DNA of 64,000 bases from CAZKYX01 sp964557125. GTDB taxonomy: Bacteria > Patescibacteriota > Microgenomatia > Levybacterales > GWA1-39-11. The number at the start of each line of letters is the position of its first letter. Position 1 is the stretch's first letter. Location: the NCBI GenBank assembly GCA_964557125.1, contig CAZKYX010000001.1, positions 42,593 to 106,592 of the forward strand, given 5' to 3'. The translations under genes were made by a program, and so were the position numbers. The notes beneath the pieces were generated by a model, which made no database searches, had not been told where the DNA came from, and worked only from the letters and a program-made list of their open reading frames with translations. Positions 17,664 through 24,994 of this stretch are shown here, in pieces.

Positions 17664-18782
17664 ATGTCAGAATCAACCGGTGAAGTACCCGTCAGACAAA
17701 TTGTTCAAAGAATTAACGCGATAAACCTAGAGACCCTACCGCCAACACCAACAAAGCAAAATCCCAAGAAAAGTTCTTTTGGTGCAAGGGCTGCGAGTGC
17801 AGTACTTGGAGTTTTTGCCCTAACCGGAACGGCTGCAGTTGTTAATGAGTTGAATGAGGATGGTGTAATGCTTCATGTAGCGCAGGCTGCAGTTCCAGAA
17901 GAGCAAAAAATAGAAGCACCGGCTAAAGTTCAGAAAGTCCAAGAAAAAACCTCAGTAAAATCTCAAGAAAAAGTTGGAGTGCAGTCAGACTTTTTTGATA
18001 CGGTTTTTCATGATTTAGACCATCGAAAACTGAAAGAGGCAAGAGCAATCGTTGAGGATTTTAAGGTTAAAATTGCTGCAAAGCCCAGCTATGAAAAGGA
18101 ACATAGGCAAATTCCTCAAGAGTATAAAGAAATTATCAAAGACACGGCAAATGCGTACGGTATTTCCGAGCAGATGCTTTATGGAATTATTGCGATAGAA
18201 AATGGGGGAGGTCCTGATGTTACCAATGATATTTCAAAGGCCCGCGGGGTAGCACAATTTTTATCGAATACGGCAAACCAGTACGGACTTAAGGTAAATG
18301 AAAATCAGGACCAGCGCGCCGATCCGGTACTCAGCATCGATGCGGCTGGTAAGTATTTACAGGTTCACCGTGACCTTTTCGCTGGTGATGTTGGGCTTAC
18401 CATGTGGTCATATCATGCAGGGGCAGGTAATGTGTTTGAGGCATTACGGTTTTATATAATTGATAAGCATGGAGAGGATATAGGAAGCTATGGTGAGACG
18501 ATGGATGACAATGATTCGACAGAGCGCTTGCGGATAGAGAAGAGAGTGAGAGATTTAATCAGAGCTGAAAAGATAGGTTTTTATGATTTGGCAAGTAATG
18601 ATCTAGTCAAATCAAAGGTCATTTCAAAACTTGATGATTTTACCGAGACTTATGTACCTCAAATTACAGCAATTATTCAGCTTGAAGATGAACGGGCAGA
18701 GCGAGAAGTGGATTTGGGAAATGGACTTAGAATTGCTATTTCCAAAAATGCCCTAAGTTCTCAAGTCGCTTCCACTCGTTAG
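17664..18782 (+). CDS. Lytic transglycosylase (SLT domain), membrane-anchored
   Basis: Protein of 372 aa. A cytosolic N-terminus (1-35) leads to one membrane helix (about 38-60), then a Lys/Glu/Gln-rich linker and an SLT domain from about 150 to 260. The catalytic glutamate is probably E179 in IIAIENGGG, followed by the family's GVAQFLSNTANQYGL (normally GLMQ...TA) and the MWSYHAGAGNV segment. It should cleave peptidoglycan outside the membrane. TATACT at 17652-17657 ends 6 nt before the ATG. Confidence 0.82.
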   Translation: MSESTGEVPVRQIVQRINAINLETLPPTPTKQNPKKSSFGARAASAVLGVFALTGTAAVVNELNEDGVMLHVAQAAVPEEQKIEAPAKVQKVQEKTSVKSQEKVGVQSDFFDTVFHDLDHRKLKEARAIVEDFKVKIAAKPSYEKEHRQIPQEYKEIIKDTANAYGISEQMLYGIIAIENGGGPDVTNDISKARGVAQFLSNTANQYGLKVNENQDQRADPVLSIDAAGKYLQVHRDLFAGDVGLTMWSYHAGAGNVFEALRFYIIDKHGEDIGSYGETMDDNDSTERLRIEKRVRDLIRAEKIGFYDLASNDLVKSKVISKLDDFTETYVPQITAIIQLEDERAEREVDLGNGLRIAISKNALSSQVASTR

Positions 18783-18857
18783 AAATATCGTATTCTAAAA
18801 ACTCCTTTTTTTATATTAACTCCTTGCAACAAAGAGTTAGCTATTCTAGTATAAATT

Positions 18858-19949
18858 ATGATGCGAAAAAAAGGCAGTAAAGTAATTGTTACCGGAATTT
18901 TATTACTTCTTCTGTTTGCTGCTTTTTTTGCTGTAGTCTTGATTCTCCAATCGTTAGACAAAAGTGAAGTCCCAGTATTGGGAGAACAGTTTTCCATAAC
19001 ACGTAAAACTCGCTGGTTTTCAGGGTTTATTTTTGGAGAGGTTGATAAAACGATGTTTCCAGTGATTAATAATCCTAAATACCTTACGGTAGATGAAGCG
19101 AATCCAATACTTGAGGATCAAGATATTGTTTATTTTTTTGAGACAAATCGAAAGACTTATGTTTACCCTGCGACCATTCTTAGTTACCACCACCTCGTAA
19201 ATGACACAATAAATTCAGAACCAATAGTAATGTCACTTTGTCTGTTATCAGCAAGTGCCGCCTCGTATCAAAGAAGGGTTGGGAACGAGGTTCTTGAATT
19301 TGGGGTAACAGGAACATTATTTAATGGGAACTTGTTGATGTACGACAAGACTACAGATTCGCAATGGTTGCAGCTAAACGGTGAAGCAGTAGAGGGGAGT
19401 TATGCTTACTCACGGCTCAAAACCTACGCACCAGTTTTTAAAACTACTTGGAAGGTTGTGAAAGAAAAGGAAAATATTGCGGTTCTTCCGCCAGTTCGGG
19501 ATATGAAATTTTATAGGGAGTTCTACGGATCTTTTCTTAAAAGCCCATTTGGGATAGAGTCATTAGGGGACAGAAGGCCGAGTCCATTATTTGATCCTTT
19601 TGCTATAGGAGTTGGAATTGAAGTTCAAGATGAATCAGCTTTTTATAGGCTTGAGCAGGTTAAAAAGAAGAGAATAATTCAAGATAAGGTTGGGAATTTC
19701 CCGCTTTTAATAGTGTATGATCCAGCTCTTAATTCTTCATTGATCTATCTAAGAACGATAGAAAGCCAAACTCTCGACTTCGTAAAGGAAGGCGAATATT
19801 TTATCGACACTCAAACATCGACACGGTGGAATTCGAAAGGTCATGCAGTTAAAGGAAAAATGGAGGGCAAGTCGCTTCAGATGCCTATTTTTACAGAGGC
19901 GTACTGGTTCTCGTGGTCAACTTTTTATCCTCAAACAAAGTCATTGTAA
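18858..19949 (+). CDS. DUF3179 domain protein, membrane-anchored
   Basis: Protein of 363 aa with one N-terminal membrane helix (about 8-30) and an extracytoplasmic DUF3179 domain. The family segments are visible: PATILSYHHLVNDTI, the single-cysteine strand IVMSLCLLSASAASY, FGVTGTLFNGNLLMYD and TTDSQWLQLNGEAVEG. The function of the family is unknown. The usual CPLC-type pair is reduced to one cysteine here. Confidence 0.8.
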   Translation: MMRKKGSKVIVTGILLLLLFAAFFAVVLILQSLDKSEVPVLGEQFSITRKTRWFSGFIFGEVDKTMFPVINNPKYLTVDEANPILEDQDIVYFFETNRKTYVYPATILSYHHLVNDTINSEPIVMSLCLLSASAASYQRRVGNEVLEFGVTGTLFNGNLLMYDKTTDSQWLQLNGEAVEGSYAYSRLKTYAPVFKTTWKVVKEKENIAVLPPVRDMKFYREFYGSFLKSPFGIESLGDRRPSPLFDPFAIGVGIEVQDESAFYRLEQVKKKRIIQDKVGNFPLLIVYDPALNSSLIYLRTIESQTLDFVKEGEYFIDTQTSTRWNSKGHAVKGKMEGKSLQMPIFTEAYWFSWSTFYPQTKSL

Positions 19950-20036
19950 TTTACCTGAATATAATTTATTGTGAGAATAATTTCCTCATGCCTGAGGTGT
20001 TAGGTAAGAAGGCAAATAGATGATACAATAAGCTCT

Positions 20037-21206
20037 ATGAATTTATCTGTAGGGATAGTTGGGTTGCCAAATGTAGGAAAGTCTACACTGTTCAATGCGC
20101 TGCTAAAAAAACAGGCGGCTTTGGCTGCAAATTATCCATTTGCAACTATTGAGCCAAATGTTGGTATTGTCGCGGTTCCCGACGAGAGACTCAATGTATT
20201 GGCGGAATTAACAGCAAGAGAGATTGCTTCGCCTACGGCTCGCAATGACGAATTAAAACTTCCACCGCTTGTGCCTGCGATGGTGGAGTTTGTAGATATT
20301 GCTGGACTTGTAAAAGGCGCCTCAGAAGGTGCTGGACTTGGGAATAAATTTTTATCTCACATTCGAGAAGTAAAAGTTATTGCCCACGTTGTAAGAGCAT
20401 TTGAAGACAGTGACGTGATTCGTGAAGGAAGCACAACTCCAGCCGATGACTATGTAACAATTTGCACAGAACTTATTCTCTCAGATATCGAAACGCTTTC
20501 TAAGATGAATGAGAAAGCTTTGAGACTTGATGCGAATTTGGGAAGTGCTGTTGAAAAGTTAAAGAAGCATTTAGATGCTGGTAACCCTGCAAGGACAATT
20601 GTACTAACGGAAAAAGAGCGGGAAGCGGCAAAAGGCCTGTCTCTTATCACTTCAAAACCTGAAATAATTGTTCTTAATGTTGCTGAGGAAGATTATAAGG
20701 AGGAGAAGTTTGAGGGGATTATTGAGCAATACAAAGTGTTACTTTCCGTCACTGCGAGCGATAGCGCGGCAGTCTCAAAGATTGCTTCGTCTACGGCTCG
20801 CAATGACGAGTTTGTTGTAGTCAGTGCCAAGATTGAAAGTGAATTGGCAGAACTTGGGGATGAAGATGCCAAAGAATTTTTAAAAGAATTGGGAGTTGAG
20901 AAGTCGGGGCTTGAAAGACTCATTCAAAAAGCATACGAGAAATTGGGACTGTTGAGTTTTTTAACAGCTGGTGAAAAAGAAATAAGAGCATGGACCATAA
21001 AAAAAGGAAGCAACGCGGTTGAGGCGGCTGGCGAAATTCACACAGACTTTATGGCAAAATTTATAAAGGCAGAAGTCGTGTCATATGATGATTTTGTAAG
21101 TAGCAATGGTTGGAAACAGAGCAGGACAACAGGAAAAGCAAGACTTGAGGGGAGAGATTATGTAGTTAATGACGGTGATGTTATCGAGTTCAAAATAGGC
21201 CGTTAA
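20037..21206 (+). CDS. ychF: YchF/Obg-like ATPase with repeat-derived inserts
   Basis: Protein of 389 aa of the YchF/OLA1 family: GLPNVGKSTLFNAL (P-loop), NYPFATIEPN, FVDIAGLVKGASEGAGLGNKF, and a C-terminal TGS domain (FLTAGEKEIRAWTIKKG to the end). YchF binds ribosomes and hydrolyses ATP. Two stretches absent from ordinary YchF, residues about 60-78 and 238-258, are encoded by copies of a palindromic element; the second is a whole 63-bp element read in frame. TACAAT (20024-20029) ends 7 nt before the ATG. The stop codon is part of a 58-bp unit repeated downstream. Confidence 0.93.
   Translation: MNLSVGIVGLPNVGKSTLFNALLKKQAALAANYPFATIEPNVGIVAVPDERLNVLAELTAREIASPTARNDELKLPPLVPAMVEFVDIAGLVKGASEGAGLGNKFLSHIREVKVIAHVVRAFEDSDVIREGSTTPADDYVTICTELILSDIETLSKMNEKALRLDANLGSAVEKLKKHLDAGNPARTIVLTEKEREAAKGLSLITSKPEIIVLNVAEEDYKEEKFEGIIEQYKVLLSVTASDSAAVSKIASSTARNDEFVVVSAKIESELAELGDEDAKEFLKELGVEKSGLERLIQKAYEKLGLLSFLTAGEKEIRAWTIKKGSNAVEAAGEIHTDFMAKFIKAEVVSYDDFVSSNGWKQSRTTGKARLEGRDYVVNDGDVIEFKIGR
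20221..20252 (+). repeat. Partial palindromic element inside ychF
   Basis: The stretch beginning AGATTGCTTCG and ending GCTCGCAATGACGAA is one arm of the element found whole at 20747-20809. It encodes EIASPTARNDE in frame, at a place where YchF proteins normally run directly from the DERL segment to the VEFVDIAG segment. Confidence 0.8.
20747..20809. repeat. 63-bp palindromic element inside ychF
   Basis: Left arm starts CGTCACTGCGAGCG and ends GGCAGTCT; right arm starts AGATTGCTTCG and ends GCTCGCAATGACG, an imperfect reverse complement. The element is 63 bp, a multiple of three, and is translated in frame as residues 238-258 of YchF. Confidence 0.85.
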
Positions 21207-21470
21207 ATAAATTTTCCGTCCTGCTGTCTTCGATAGGTGCGTATCTCAGANNNNNNNNNNNNNNNNNNNNNNNNNNNNNNNNNNNNNNNNNNNNNNNNNN
21301 NNNNNNNNNNNNNNNNNNNNNNNNNNNNNNNNNNNNNNNNNNNNNNNNNNGGTGCGTATCTCAGACGTTAGGCCGTTAAATAAATTTTCCGTCCTGCTGT
21401 CTTCGATAGGTGCGTATCTCAGACGTTAGGCCGTTAAATAAATTTTCCGTCCTGCTGTCTTCGTCAAATG
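21195..21470. repeat. 58-bp tandem repeat at the 3' end of ychF
   Basis: A 58-bp unit starting GGTGCGTATCTCAGACG and containing TTAGGCCGTTAAATAAA repeats with near identity at 21351 and 21409; a partial copy precedes the N run, and a diverged edge ends the array near 21470. The unit includes the last codons of ychF (GGCCGTTAA), so a stretch including the gene end was duplicated. The copy number is hidden by the gap. Confidence 0.85.
21251..21350. other. Assembly gap, 100 N
   Basis: Exactly 100 N inside the 58-bp tandem array. The 15 bases before it (GGTGCGTATCTCAGA) are identical to the 15 bases after it. The join was probably broken by the repeat, and the true length is unknown. Confidence 0.95.
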
Positions 21471-21610
21471 CGTGACTCAAACGTTGGGCAGATATCCTAA
21501 CTTAATTTTTAATTATAAATTTTTAATTTTTAATCAATTTTAGGTTTTTTTAATTTTTAATAATTCATTTCAAATTTCAAATTTTAAATTTTAAATTACA
21601 ACCTGTACAT
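21471..21610. repeat. AT-rich heptamer spacer
   Basis: Mostly degenerate 7-bp units such as TTAATTT, TTAATTA, CAAATTT (twice) and TAAATTT (twice) between the ychF repeat array and the end of purF. No gene is visible. Confidence 0.6.
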
Positions 21611-23038
21611 TTATTTCCACACTATTTCACTTTTCCTTTTCCCGATGTCGATTGGATATTTGCCCGTAAAGCAGGATGTTGAGAATACATCTTCGTTAAG
21701 TCCTGTTGCTCGTATCATTCCCTCGTAAGAAAGAAATGTAAGTGAGTCTGCGCTAAGCGAAAGCCGCATTTCTTCAATGGAATTGTGCTGACTAGCCAAG
21801 AGATCTTTTTGATTTGGAGTATCTATTCCATAAAAATCCGGAAATCGAATTGGAGGACAATGGATTGCAAAATGTACTTCTCGAGCTCCACTGTCTCGAA
21901 CCATTTTTACGAGTTCTCTTGATGTGGTGCCTCTTACAACTGAATCATCGACGAGAATAACTCTTTGGCCTTTCAGCTTTTCAGGAATTGGAATGAATTT
22001 TTTTCTTACATCATCTTTTCTTTTTGTACCATCAGGATTTATAAACGTTCTTTTTGCGCTATATCTATTTTTAATAATTCCTATTTCTTTTGGTATTCCG
22101 GATTCACGTGCATACCCATGAGCGGCAGGTGTGCCAGAGTCTGGTACATCTATTACAATATCTGCATCAATTTTTTTTTCTCTTGCAAGTTCCTTTCCCA
22201 TATTTTCTCTTACCTGCAAAACATTTTTTCCGAGAATGTTGCTATCAGGTCTAGCAAAATATACTAACTCAAAGATATCTAGTTTTTGCTCACCTTTTAC
22301 CAGTGCTGTCGAGCGCATCCCTTTGTCGTCTACCACAACCATTTCTCCCGGAAATACATCCCTCATGTGCTCAATATCCATTGGTCTAAATGCGCATGTT
22401 TCAGAAGACACTACATAGCTTCCATTCTTCCTTCCAAGTGAGAGAGGGCGAATCCCTTTTTCGTCTCTTAGAGCAACCAGCTTCTTTCCGTCAGTCATGA
22501 CGAGGGAGTATGCACCGGTAAAGAGAGGTCTGGCTTTTTCAACTGCCTCTTCAAGAGATGCGCCTTTTTTTAAATAATAGCTAATGCTTCGATGCATCAT
22601 TTCAGAATCATTATCGTCAGGGTTTGCTATGCCATGCTCGTCTAGAAAAGATTCCAAAGCTGTGGTATCGGGGATATTTCCGTTATGGGCAAGTGCAAAA
22701 GACCTGTCTTCATCAAGTGTCGGTTGGATATGGTGCTCTACGGATTTCTTAGAACTGGTGCCATATCTGTTGTGACCAATGCTTATATTGCCAGGAAGCA
22801 TTCCGGAATCAAAAGACTCGTCAAAAACATGGGATACAAGGCCAACGCCACCAAACATGTGAAGTGTTTTTTCATCTCCAGATGACGCCACGCCGCTGCT
22901 TTCTTGACCCCTATGCTGAAGGGTAGATAGACCAAAGATAGTTGTTTCAGCTGTGTTTTCTTGGTTTGAAAAGGTACCAAAAACACCACATTTTTCTCTC
23001 AATTCGTTTTGTAAAAGCGGGGAGTGCTCTTTTGACAT
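21611..23038 (-). CDS. purF: Amidophosphoribosyltransferase
   Basis: First committed enzyme of purine synthesis: PRPP plus glutamine to phosphoribosylamine. The 475-aa form starting MSKEHS has a 16-residue propeptide before the Ntn nucleophile Cys17 (CGVFGTF), the glutaminase strand IGHNRYGTSS and the PRPP loop VILVDDSVVRGTTS. I chose this start over an upstream in-frame start at 23080 because AGGA lies 6-7 nt before it and a TTGATA-N18-TATAGT promoter overlaps the longer version. prs, which makes PRPP, is 7 kb away on the other strand. Confidence 0.95.
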   Translation of the reverse strand: MSKEHSPLLQNELREKCGVFGTFSNQENTAETTIFGLSTLQHRGQESSGVASSGDEKTLHMFGGVGLVSHVFDESFDSGMLPGNISIGHNRYGTSSKKSVEHHIQPTLDEDRSFALAHNGNIPDTTALESFLDEHGIANPDDNDSEMMHRSISYYLKKGASLEEAVEKARPLFTGAYSLVMTDGKKLVALRDEKGIRPLSLGRKNGSYVVSSETCAFRPMDIEHMRDVFPGEMVVVDDKGMRSTALVKGEQKLDIFELVYFARPDSNILGKNVLQVRENMGKELAREKKIDADIVIDVPDSGTPAAHGYARESGIPKEIGIIKNRYSAKRTFINPDGTKRKDDVRKKFIPIPEKLKGQRVILVDDSVVRGTTSRELVKMVRDSGAREVHFAIHCPPIRFPDFYGIDTPNQKDLLASQHNSIEEMRLSLSADSLTFLSYEGMIRATGLNEDVFSTSCFTGKYPIDIGKRKSEIVWK

Positions 23039-23050
23039 CTGATTTCCTAC

Positions 23051-23080
23051 ACTATACCTTTTTTCGAATAATAATATCAA
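23051..23080 (-). promoter_or_regulatory. purF promoter
   Basis: Minus strand TTGATA (23080-23075), 18-bp spacer, TATAGT (23056-23051), followed by AGGA and ATG at 23038. The 5' UTR would be about 5-10 nt and carries a Shine-Dalgarno-like site. Confidence 0.65.
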
Positions 23081-23126
23081 GAGGTGATTAAAAAGTTTAT
23101 TTTCTTACAAATTCTGCTACACTAGT

Positions 23127-23666
23127 ATGTATAATATGAGTGAAAGTAGTGAAGGCGTGACCAGTGAGCAAGCAAATCTCCATGATTGGAGGGCAGCAAA
23201 GGAGGCCAATCCTGAACGGTTTGTCACGTATCCTGTCGAAATTAGCCACGAGCTTGCAGGATATGTAAATGAGCACCTCAATCGGGTTATGGCGAGTGAA
23301 ATCCAGAATGGTAGTAGACAAGTCGAAAGGGCAAGTGATGATATGGATGACCCATTTGAAAGAGCTCATAAGGCATTTTCAGTTGGTTACCATTCAAACC
23401 ACGACAGATTTGGAACGAATCTCTCAGAATATCAAATAATGGGTATCTGTGGGTTAATTCGTCAACACTCACAAAAAACTGATAAAGCTCCAGATGATGT
23501 AATGGAGGCGGGGAGGAAGATACTTGAGCTAAAGACACGGTTTGAGGCAGCCCTTCCAAAAAAGGCTCGTCAAAATAGGCCAGTGACACCAGCACCATCA
23601 TTAGGGGGAGTCGTTAAAAGGTGGGTGGATAAATTTAGCAATAGTAAGGAAATTCCTTACGAATAA
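23127..23666 (+). CDS. Hypothetical protein, 179 aa
   Basis: Soluble, probably helical protein with no recognised domain; the segment YQIMGICGLIRQHSQKTDKAPDDVMEAGRKI (residues about 100-130) may form a helical bundle. An ATG three codons downstream (23136, MSESSEG) is an equally good start. It sits 3 nt upstream of the HIT gene, so the two are probably co-transcribed. Confidence 0.6.
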   Translation: MYNMSESSEGVTSEQANLHDWRAAKEANPERFVTYPVEISHELAGYVNEHLNRVMASEIQNGSRQVERASDDMDDPFERAHKAFSVGYHSNHDRFGTNLSEYQIMGICGLIRQHSQKTDKAPDDVMEAGRKILELKTRFEAALPKKARQNRPVTPAPSLGGVVKRWVDKFSNSKEIPYE

Positions 23667-23669
23667 CCT

Positions 23670-23999
23670 ATGAATAACTGTATATTTTGTAAAATTGTAA
23701 ATAAAGAAATTCCAAAAGAATTTGAATATGAAGACGACAATATTTTAGTTTTCAAGGATATAAATCCAATGGCGAGTACCCATCTTTTATTTATTCCAAA
23801 AGAGCATGTAAAGGATTTTGCGGAGTTAACCAATGATGCAGTTTTTCTCTCAATGAAAAAAGCAATTCAGGAACAAATTCAAAAAAATGAGTTGATGGGT
23901 AAGGGATACAAAGTAGTATTAAATGGTGGCGGTGCCCAATTTGTCGACCATGTTCATTTTCATTTGATTGGCCCAGTTGGTATAAACGTTGCGCCCTAA
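23670..23999 (+). CDS. HIT family nucleotide-binding hydrolase
   Basis: Protein of 109 aa, full length for HIT proteins of the HinT type, which hydrolyse AMP-lysine and related nucleoside phosphoramidates. It has CIFCKIVNKEIP at the N-terminus and the histidine triad QFVDHVHFHLIG near the C-terminus (HVHFH for the usual HVHLH). It starts 3 nt after the preceding gene. Confidence 0.93.
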   Translation: MNNCIFCKIVNKEIPKEFEYEDDNILVFKDINPMASTHLLFIPKEHVKDFAELTNDAVFLSMKKAIQEQIQKNELMGKGYKVVLNGGGAQFVDHVHFHLIGPVGINVAP

Positions 24000-24039
24000 G
24001 TTACTTCTTCAAAGTATTTTAATTCAGTGTGTTTTGGGG

Positions 24040-24045
24040 TATAAT
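24040..24045 (+). promoter_or_regulatory. -10 box of rpsU
   Basis: TATAAT with no strong -35 in place. It implies a leader of about 130 nt, far longer than at most genes here. Confidence 0.5.
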
Positions 24046-24051
24046 TACACA

Positions 24052-24180
24052 GACTTGTAGTAAATAGAGTATAGATAGTCCGTCTTCGCTAGCAAATAGA
24101 TACTAGCTACGACGAGACCCAAGAAGCTCTAAATACTCGCAATGCTCATAAAGAGCTTCTAGGGGAGGTGTTTTTATAGT
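24052..24180 (+). ncRNA. Structured 5' leader of rpsU
   Basis: Two hairpins are visible. The first pairs CGTC...GACG (24081-24084 with 24111-24114) and GCTAG/CTAGC (24088-24092 with 24103-24107). The second is a perfect 9-bp stem AGAAGCTCT/AGAGCTTCT (24122-24130 with 24152-24160). GGGGAGGTG (24162-24170) follows directly. Ribosomal protein leaders often mediate feedback control, so this may be a regulatory RNA; it does not match a leader class I know. Confidence 0.5.
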
Positions 24181-24366
24181 ATGGTTTTTGTAAAAAAACA
24201 ACCTGGTGATTCACCAGACCAAATGATTAGAAAATTCAGTAGAAAAGTAATGTCTGAGGGCATTATTCATGAGATGAAAAAAAGAGAATTTCATCTAAAG
24301 CCTTCTCTAGCTAAAAAATTCAGAAAAGAATTAGCAAGAAAAATGGCAAAACACAATCAGTACTAA
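24181..24366 (+). CDS. rpsU: Ribosomal protein bS21
   Basis: 61-aa basic protein with the S21 pattern: VKKQPGDSPDQMIRKFSRKV, then IHEMKKREFHLKPSLAKKFRK (split around position 35), and a lysine-rich tail. It binds the 30S platform near the anti-Shine-Dalgarno region and helps initiation. The strong GGGGAGGTG upstream and the structured leader set it apart from the leaderless neighbours. Confidence 0.88.
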   Translation: MVFVKKQPGDSPDQMIRKFSRKVMSEGIIHEMKKREFHLKPSLAKKFRKELARKMAKHNQY

Positions 24367-24431
24367 TATTAAGTTATTAGTAGGTAGTTATTCGTTCGTC
24401 GCAATACTAGTGTGTTGCAAGCTTCCTCTTT

Positions 24432-24466
24432 CGAATAACGAATCACAAATAACGAATAACACATAC
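24432..24466. repeat. Heptamer tract before ybeY (CRAATMA family)
   Basis: Five units in register: CGAATAA, CGAATCA, CAAATAA, CGAATAA, CACATAC, ending 2 nt before the ybeY start. The same unit family occurs inside the dnaX coding sequence near 26247-26281. Confidence 0.8.
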
Positions 24467-24468
24467 TT

Positions 24469-24855
24469 ATGAGTAATGTTTCCGTACCTATTTTCATTGA
24501 AAGCCGCTATAGGGTTAACCGAAAGCGTATTACGTCTTCTGTTGAGAAAGTGCTGACAGAGCAAGGAGTTGCTACTCCAACTGAGGTAAGCATTGCAATT
24601 ATCGGTTCTCGAAAAATGCGATTTTTAAATAAGAAATATAGAAATATTGACAAATCTACCAATGTACTTTCATTTGCTCAAAATGACGGGTATGCAACGG
24701 TTTTTCCACCAGACAAGCAATACTTGGGAGATATTGTTATAGCGTATCCAAAAGTTATTGAAGAGTGTTCTGTTCAGAATATGCTCGTTGACGATTGGAT
24801 TTCAGAATTGGTAGAGCATAGTGTCATGCACCTTCTTGGCTCTCATCATAGATGA
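24469..24855 (+). CDS. ybeY: Endoribonuclease YbeY
   Basis: 128-aa protein of the YbeY (UPF0054) family, a zinc-dependent RNase needed for rRNA maturation. It shows SIAIIGSRKMRFLNKKYRN, DKSTNVLSFA, YLGDIVIAYP and the metal site EHSVMHLLGSHH, where the three histidines match HxxxHxxxxxH. The usual GYDH is GSHH, and the protein ends directly after it, so it lacks the short C-terminal tail of most homologues. Confidence 0.9.
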   Translation: MSNVSVPIFIESRYRVNRKRITSSVEKVLTEQGVATPTEVSIAIIGSRKMRFLNKKYRNIDKSTNVLSFAQNDGYATVFPPDKQYLGDIVIAYPKVIEECSVQNMLVDDWISELVEHSVMHLLGSHHR

Positions 24856-24994
24856 GAGAATTCAAAATAATCCAATATACAAATAATAAATAAGCCAATA
24901 ACATACAAATAATATTTCATATATACAGAATATTAATTATTTGAAATTTGCATATTTGTAGTATTGGTAGTATTCTTTTTGCAAGCAAAAAAGC
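24856..24994. repeat. AT-rich heptamer-like spacer
   Basis: Repetitive AT-rich DNA with units such as CAAATAA and CAATATA; no gene or clear promoter is visible before dnaX. Confidence 0.45.

Noticed and set aside
21195..21470. CRISPR-like repeats behind ychF
   Set aside because: The 58-bp units are contiguous and near-identical with no unique spacers, and they contain the end of a coding gene; this is a tandem duplication.
24052..24180. SRP RNA, tmRNA or RNase P RNA gene
   Set aside because: None of the conserved cores could be found; the hairpins sit directly on the rpsU start, fitting a leader better.
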